NCBI RefSeq assembly: GCF_963676685.1
Contig: NC_092355.1
Span: forward strand, 67,339,006 to 67,403,005
Direction of reading: 5' to 3'
Source: Mytilus edulis
Taxonomy: Eukaryota > Mollusca > Bivalvia > Mytilida > Mytilidae
DNA length: 64,000 nt
The translations under genes were made by a program, and so were the position numbers. The notes beneath the pieces were generated by a model. It did not search any database. It was not told where the DNA came from and saw only the letters and a program-made list of their open reading frames with translations. Of the stretch, positions 59,469 to 64,000 are shown in pieces (within the stretch, counting starts at the first letter, position 1; the number at the start of each line of letters is the position of its first letter).

Positions 59469-59510
59469 TGTCAGACGCGCGTTTCGTGTAGATTAGACTC
59501 ATCAGTGACG
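59469..59510 (-). ncRNA. Hammerhead ribozyme (type I arrangement, short stem III)
   Basis: Read on the - strand: stem I strand GTCA (59509-59506), CTGATGA core (59505-59499), stem II GTCT...ACAC (59498-59486), GAAA (59485-59482), CGCGC and the GTC cleavage triplet (59476-59474), then TGAC pairing back to GTCA. All catalytic boxes are present. Stem II has one C-C mismatch. Stem III, ACGCGCGT, is self-complementary and too short to fold alone, so cleavage would need a dimer, as known for hammerheads of Penelope-like elements and retrozymes. The flank matches a dispersed repeat with ATAGTTACC and GTACCAGTATTATAATT. Confidence 0.65.
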
Positions 59511-59589
59511 ATCATTAAAATAATTATAAAGCCTAACAAGTACAATGACGAAGAGCACTGAGGACCCTTATTACAAAAAATGTGCCAAA

Positions 59590-61044
59590 TACGTCTAAGG
59601 TAATCTATTCCTTGGATTAGAAAATCCTTTTTTTTTCGAAAAAATCATATGCTAGACCTTTAACAAAATTCAGGACGATTTTATGTTTTGTATTTACTCA
59701 GTTGTAATCAAATATCAAATACTTCACCTATGTAATTTTATCATTGACAAATAACATCATTACACCATGTACCACACGACCATGCAGTATTCTTGATACA
59801 CCATATACAATATGTTAATATTATCATGTTTCATTTACGGAATATGTAGTCATCAAATGAATAATGAAATTTTACCTTTAGAAAAGTGTCTGCATAAAAT
59901 TAGTTTGCAACAGATTTGAGAACACCGATTTAAAAAATGGATCGATATTAATGTTCTTAGAATTACATAGTGTTATTATAAATGTATTATAGTTTTATAT
60001 TCTGATAATTGGTCGTACAAACTCTTGATGAAAATGATACTGTTGATATGTTGATGATCAAGTGTATATTGATATATACGCAAAACTACCTTTTATTTTT
60101 TTTTAATGCACAAACTGCATTTATCATTCCTGTTAAAAAGAAATTGTCATTGTAATAAATAAATGAACAAGCTATCGAATATGAAAGACACTGGCAGGTC
60201 AAAAGAGAAGTTAAAAAAAAAACCATTTAATTGTCTGATTGTTCACAAATTCCTGTCACAAAACGATGTCATTTTAGTAATATTTTAAACATTTTCATAT
60301 AAGCGGGAAGTTTGGCTGGCCATCAAACCAGGCTCAACTTACCTTTTTTTTCTCAAAATGTCCTGTACCAATGCAAGTTAGGAACATCGAGTTGTAATCA
60401 AATATTCTGTTTCTGTGTATGTTGGCGTTTGTTCTAGCAGTTCAGTTTTTCTGGTGTTCAGTTGTTTTCGTCTCGAAGTTGATGTATTCCCCTAGGTTTT
60501 GGTTTGTGACCCAGGTTTGTTTGTGCATAATCGGTTTATGACTATTGAACAACAGTATACCATAATCGCCTTTTTTAGTTTACTTTTCAGTATTAATATG
60601 TTCTGAGATATTTTAATAATTAAAAATGATATTGTCCTTAATTGCAGTCATCTATCAGATGCTAAAATCAAAAGAACTCAACCCCCATCTCCTTTTATGT
60701 CACCCTATTTTCAAGTCAGATTCAAATTCCAAGCTTGCTCCTTGAATAATCATTAAAACAATCATTTTGTCTACATTCCATCTTGAATATTTAAACAACA
60801 ATTGTCATAATTGCATCGGCACTGATGAGACTAATAGAAAAGAATCACGGGTATGATGTATAAAATCATATAGAAGTTTGTGTAGGTGGATGTAATAATT
60901 GTGTTAGTTGAGAGATTAACAAATTATCAAATTATTTAAAACTTAGATATTTAAATACGTTAACAAGATGATAGATTCAATATTCAGCACATATCCTTTT
61001 TCAATACTCCTCAGTTTTGTAAATGAAATTGACTTTCAGATATG
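59590..61044. other. Intergenic, nothing recognised
   Basis: AT-rich DNA with short T runs and small frames only. No gene or structured element is supported. Confidence 0.4.
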
Positions 61045-61050
61045 TTTTAC

Positions 61051-61095
61051 AATCACCACTGATGATCATTGTGTAGTCGAAACGGTAATTCCCAT
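61051..61095 (+). ncRNA. Decayed hammerhead-like motif
   Basis: CTGATGA (61059-61065) and GAAA (61079-61082) are present at the right distance, but stem II does not pair well and no GTC or ATC triplet follows, only GGTAATTCCC. It is taken as an inactive relative of the 59469 motif, with GTATCTTTGATGA further downstream as in the 41385 copy. Confidence 0.35.
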
Positions 61096-61883
61096 TATTT
61101 AAACTGAATACCTCGTATCTTTGATGACCTGTTTATGACACTAATTGATAATCATTTAGGCAGAACAATATGTTAAAAATCACCACAAAGTTTTAAAAAC
61201 TTTTACAGATACTATTATATATATATGCAACCAAGACAGAATTAAGTATAGATAACATTTAGAAATGACCGAACATAATTACTCACAACAACATCATGGT
61301 CAAAAAAGAAAAAAAAGATCAACAGACAAAATGACAAACAATAGTATAAAAGAAATAGGCACATAGTAAATGTTGTGGTTTTGAGAACATGCATGTATGT
61401 GTGTGCGCGAAACACTCTATCTCAGCTGGGACATAGCTAAATCAAAACAGCACAATAGATTGATATGAGGCACACATAGTATTTTATATCAAAGACAAAA
61501 GACACACATTACCAATTTGTAATTTTATTCACAGTTACCAAAATATAATACAAAATTTCAACAAATAAATATATCATGTTTGCATTACTACAAGTTAATA
61601 GGTTAGTTATAACGAACCTTCGATGTCTTCAAGAATTGTGTCCGAACAGCACGAAATTAATCAGGTATAAGATTTTGAACATCATATTAATAAAACAAAA
61701 TATCTTGAATATTCTAATGTATAGTTTATTTGTTTTTGTTTCACTTTTAATCAAAATGCCTTTGAGTAAGTTAAAAAAAAAACGTGCTTTTCAAAAACAA
61801 AAATTCAAAGGAAATATTTTTAAGAGATTTGCCGACTTAAACTTTAGAGACTGGTAATGGTTGCTTTGTCCAACGTGGACCAT

Positions 61884-62007
61884 TCATATATTCCTGCTCT
61901 GTTTGATCATGTCAGCAGCTTTCTCAGCAATCATTATAGTTGGAGCATTGGTGTTGCCTGATGGAACATTCCTCATTACTACTCTCAACCGTCTTATACC
62001 TTTAACC
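61884..62007 (-). CDS. GMC-like terminal exon
   Basis: Preceded on its strand by a TATATATTACAG acceptor; 40 residues and a TGA stop. The [17 protein letters not shown] run is the diagnostic part. Confidence 0.75.
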
Positions 62008-62266
62008 CTGTAATATATATTACCGGATAGTTATCATTATCATATGGTGAAATCAGAGACATTGATTGTCAAAATGTGTATCTGGTGCAGAAAAATGGTT
62101 AATTTACTTACTACAAAATGTTAATTACATTATCTTGCAATATAATTATAGAAATATTCATTCATTCGTACATGTAAGAAACAAAATATTTGAAATTTTG
62201 AATAGACGACTTTATGTTTTTTTTTAATCTATTAAATTAAAATTAATGTTTCAACTAATGGCACTT

Positions 62267-62680
62267 ATTATGTGGTATGATTTCCAATGAGACAACTCTC
62301 CACATTAGATCAACATGGCACAGACATTAACAACTATAGGTCACCGTATGGCCTTCAACAATGAACTACAAAAGGCCCCGAAATGACAATGTAAAACAAT
62401 CCAAACGAGAAAGCTAGCACCCTATTTTATGTACAAATGAACGAAAAACAATAATATAACACAAAAACAAACCTTGGACAGTGGTGTAACTGTACAACAT
62501 AAGAGCTGACTTTGCGGTATGGGCTTTGCTCATTGTTGAAGGCCGTACGATGACCTATAGTTGTTAATGTCTGTGTCATTTTAGTCTCCTGCGGACAGTT
62601 GTCTCATTGGCAATCATACCACATCTCCTTTTTTTATATAAAAATCAGTTGAAAAGGGCTTAACTCATCAGATGGAAAAA
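62267..62680. repeat. Two family A parts in inverted arrangement, inside the GMC-like intron
   Basis: A reverse part (about 62267-62410, GAGACAACTCTCCACATTAG and CAACTATAGGTCACCGTATG) continues to about 62505, where a forward part begins (GGGCTTTGCTCATTGTTGAA to GGCAATCATACCACATCTCC). After it the reverse copy resumes with AACTCATCAGATGG, so one copy appears inserted in another. Confidence 0.7.
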
Positions 62681-62979
62681 ATTATTATGCCGATCTCGTA
62701 AAAAGTGTGTATTAAACTTAATTTGATGGTGAAAAACGACAGCAAAGTCTCCCCAGATTATGACTGCCCATATATCTTTCAAAGTTAGTATTTACCCTTA
62801 TTTATTGTCAACTATAACAGTAAAGTACAATCTTGATCATAGTCTTACACCGTTTGTATCCTAACCTAATTGTATTATCAACTTCTTCAGAATGGCCCCA
62901 TCTACAAAATGTCAACCCCATAAATTACACAGTTTGTATTTACCTTAATTTATTGTCAACTACAGCGATTTGGTCTTAC

Positions 62980-63168
62980 CTAGATCCCATCCTACAGGGG
63001 GCTGTGTGATGATGTACAGATAAAGCAAAATGACGGATCATACATCTCCAATAATCATCAGTGTTGTACAGCATTTCATCACAATGTCCTTTACATCCTT
63101 TCTGACTGGTTAAACGCGTAGGCTTTGCTGTGCTATCGTCTGTTCTAGTTCTTGTGTCAATCGAACTA
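62980..63168 (-). CDS. GMC-like penultimate exon
   Basis: Acceptor TTTTCAG at 63169 and donor GTAAGA at 62979. It encodes about 63 residues, from SSIDTRTRTDDSTA to RMGSR, including the active-site His region. Confidence 0.65.
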
Positions 63169-63274
63169 CTGAAAATATATAATTTCATTAGACTAACATG
63201 TAAATAGTAAATGAACAATTACATGGCAGATGTTTTAAGGGTAATTTGATTGGCAGTCATGAATCACGAGGTCG

Positions 63275-63720
63275 TATTGAAGCAACCCACAATGTCCTTT
63301 TACTCCTAGACCTCGCCATGCTTTCGTCTGTTCTAGTGTCTGTGTCAATCGAACCACTGAAAATATATATACTTTAATTAGGCTGACAAGTATATCGGAC
63401 TTCGGTATATCTTTTTTTCATTTGACTTTTTTCATAAATGAACAAAAATGACATAGATGCTACAAAATGGAATTTGATTGGCAGACATGAATCACCTGGT
63501 CGTATTGAAGTTGATCATAATGTCCCTTTACATCTTTTCAAATGGTTTAACGACAAGGCTTTGCCATGCTTTCGTTTGTCCCAGTGTATGTGTCAATCGA
63601 ACCACTTAAAAAGATAAATTTTTATTAGACTGGCATGCGAATCAATAATAAACAATTACATTATTTTACTTTTTATATCTTTTCAAATACGTTTACAGGC
63701 AAGGCTTTGCTATTCTTCCC
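63275..63720 (-). pseudogene. Tandem fragments of the GMC-like penultimate exon
   Basis: The acceptor side of the exon recurs at about 63279-63355, 63515-63605 and, as a stub, 63675-63715. Each reads, on the + strand, variants of AATGTCC...TTTAC, CTTTGCCATGCTTTCGTCTG and TGTGTCAATCGAACCACT. Frames are broken by indels, and the part with YWRCMIRH is missing. They imply local tandem duplication of one exon. Confidence 0.65.
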
Positions 63721-64000
63721 TTAGGGTTAGATTTATATAGATTAAACCGTTCGTTGTCCTGTTTGAATTGTTTTACAGTTATCATTTTATGGTCCTTTTC
63801 AGCGTGTGCCAATGCTTATATAAACTTATGCAAAATGAATAATATTCACAAATTGATTTTACTTGCAACTGTAGGTATCACATTAACAACACTGAAACAA
63901 AGGGAAATAACTGTGAATGTTAATGAATACGTAAGTTTTAATAATATGTCCACATCCTATGCATTCGACAGGTTAATTAAAGGCTTTTGTAAAGGGTCTG

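Larger units (their letters stand above)
61884..63168 (-). pseudogene. GMC oxidoreductase-like, last two exons, incomplete
   Basis: Two exons (62980-63168 and 61884-62007) join in phase 2. The first encodes NTDDYWRCMIRHFALSVHHH and TAPCRMGSR, matching the GMC box YWecliRH...HPvGTCrMG with the final motif altered to HTAPCRMG. The second encodes [20 protein letters not shown] and [15 protein letters not shown], the family's C-terminus. A DPTAVVDPQL-type stretch and the DASVMP of LRVVDASVMP are missing. Known members (choline or glucose dehydrogenase) use FAD and a His-His or His-Asn pair; the His and Asn survive here. With two losses and tandem exon fragments upstream, a pseudogene is most likely, although an unseen exon in between could restore part. 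The rest of the gene would lie beyond the window's right edge. Confidence 0.7.

Overview
The window is AT-rich animal nuclear DNA: genes are split by long introns with GT-AG junctions (one GC-AG), intergenic sequence is dense in foldback elements and dispersed repeats, and there is no bacterial-style gene packing. The mix of a 12-cysteine serine protease inhibitor of the oyster cvSI type, a GIMAP/AIG1 GTPase, and repeat families that I associate with mussel genomes suggests a bivalve mollusc, probably a mytilid mussel. This assignment is inference; I could not run a search.

Five protein loci can be supported. (1) 6940-21771, + strand: a 12-exon gene whose exons join in one frame into a 772-residue protein, with a TATA box just upstream, a ParB/sulfiredoxin-like core (GGNHTR motif at about residues 264-269) and a long charged coiled coil. 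It is the most unusual gene here. (2) 27959-28498, - strand: a 179-residue single-pass membrane protein, unrecognised. (3) 31337-33098, + strand: a 3-exon secreted protease inhibitor of 89 residues (71 mature), preceded by a tandem, broken copy of its own promoter and first exon. (4) 45792-49112, - strand: a 290-residue GIMAP-type GTPase in two coding exons, the first only 34 nt. (5) 61884-63168, - strand: the last two exons of a GMC oxidoreductase-like (choline dehydrogenase-like) sequence that lacks expected segments and carries partial tandem copies upstream, so probably a pseudogene or a decaying member of a family.

The remaining sequence is mainly repeats. There are two TTAA-flanked inverted-repeat elements (1911-2633, 3837-4466), an 849-bp inverted-repeat element and a small MITE inside intron 10 of the ParB-like gene, and a 1.48-kb foldback element with a 6-bp target duplication lying 57 bp from the GIMAP stop codon. 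An ~85-bp tandem array is built around a 20-bp perfect palindrome (23244-24285). Many short hairpins and several dispersed families (called A, B, C and F below) fill most other gaps. Hammerhead-ribozyme-like motifs recur: one with a complete catalytic core on the - strand at 59469-59510, one at 13087-13128, and several decayed copies.

No operon-like cooperation between the genes is evident. The protease inhibitor and the GIMAP protein belong to families linked to molluscan immunity, but their proximity may be chance.
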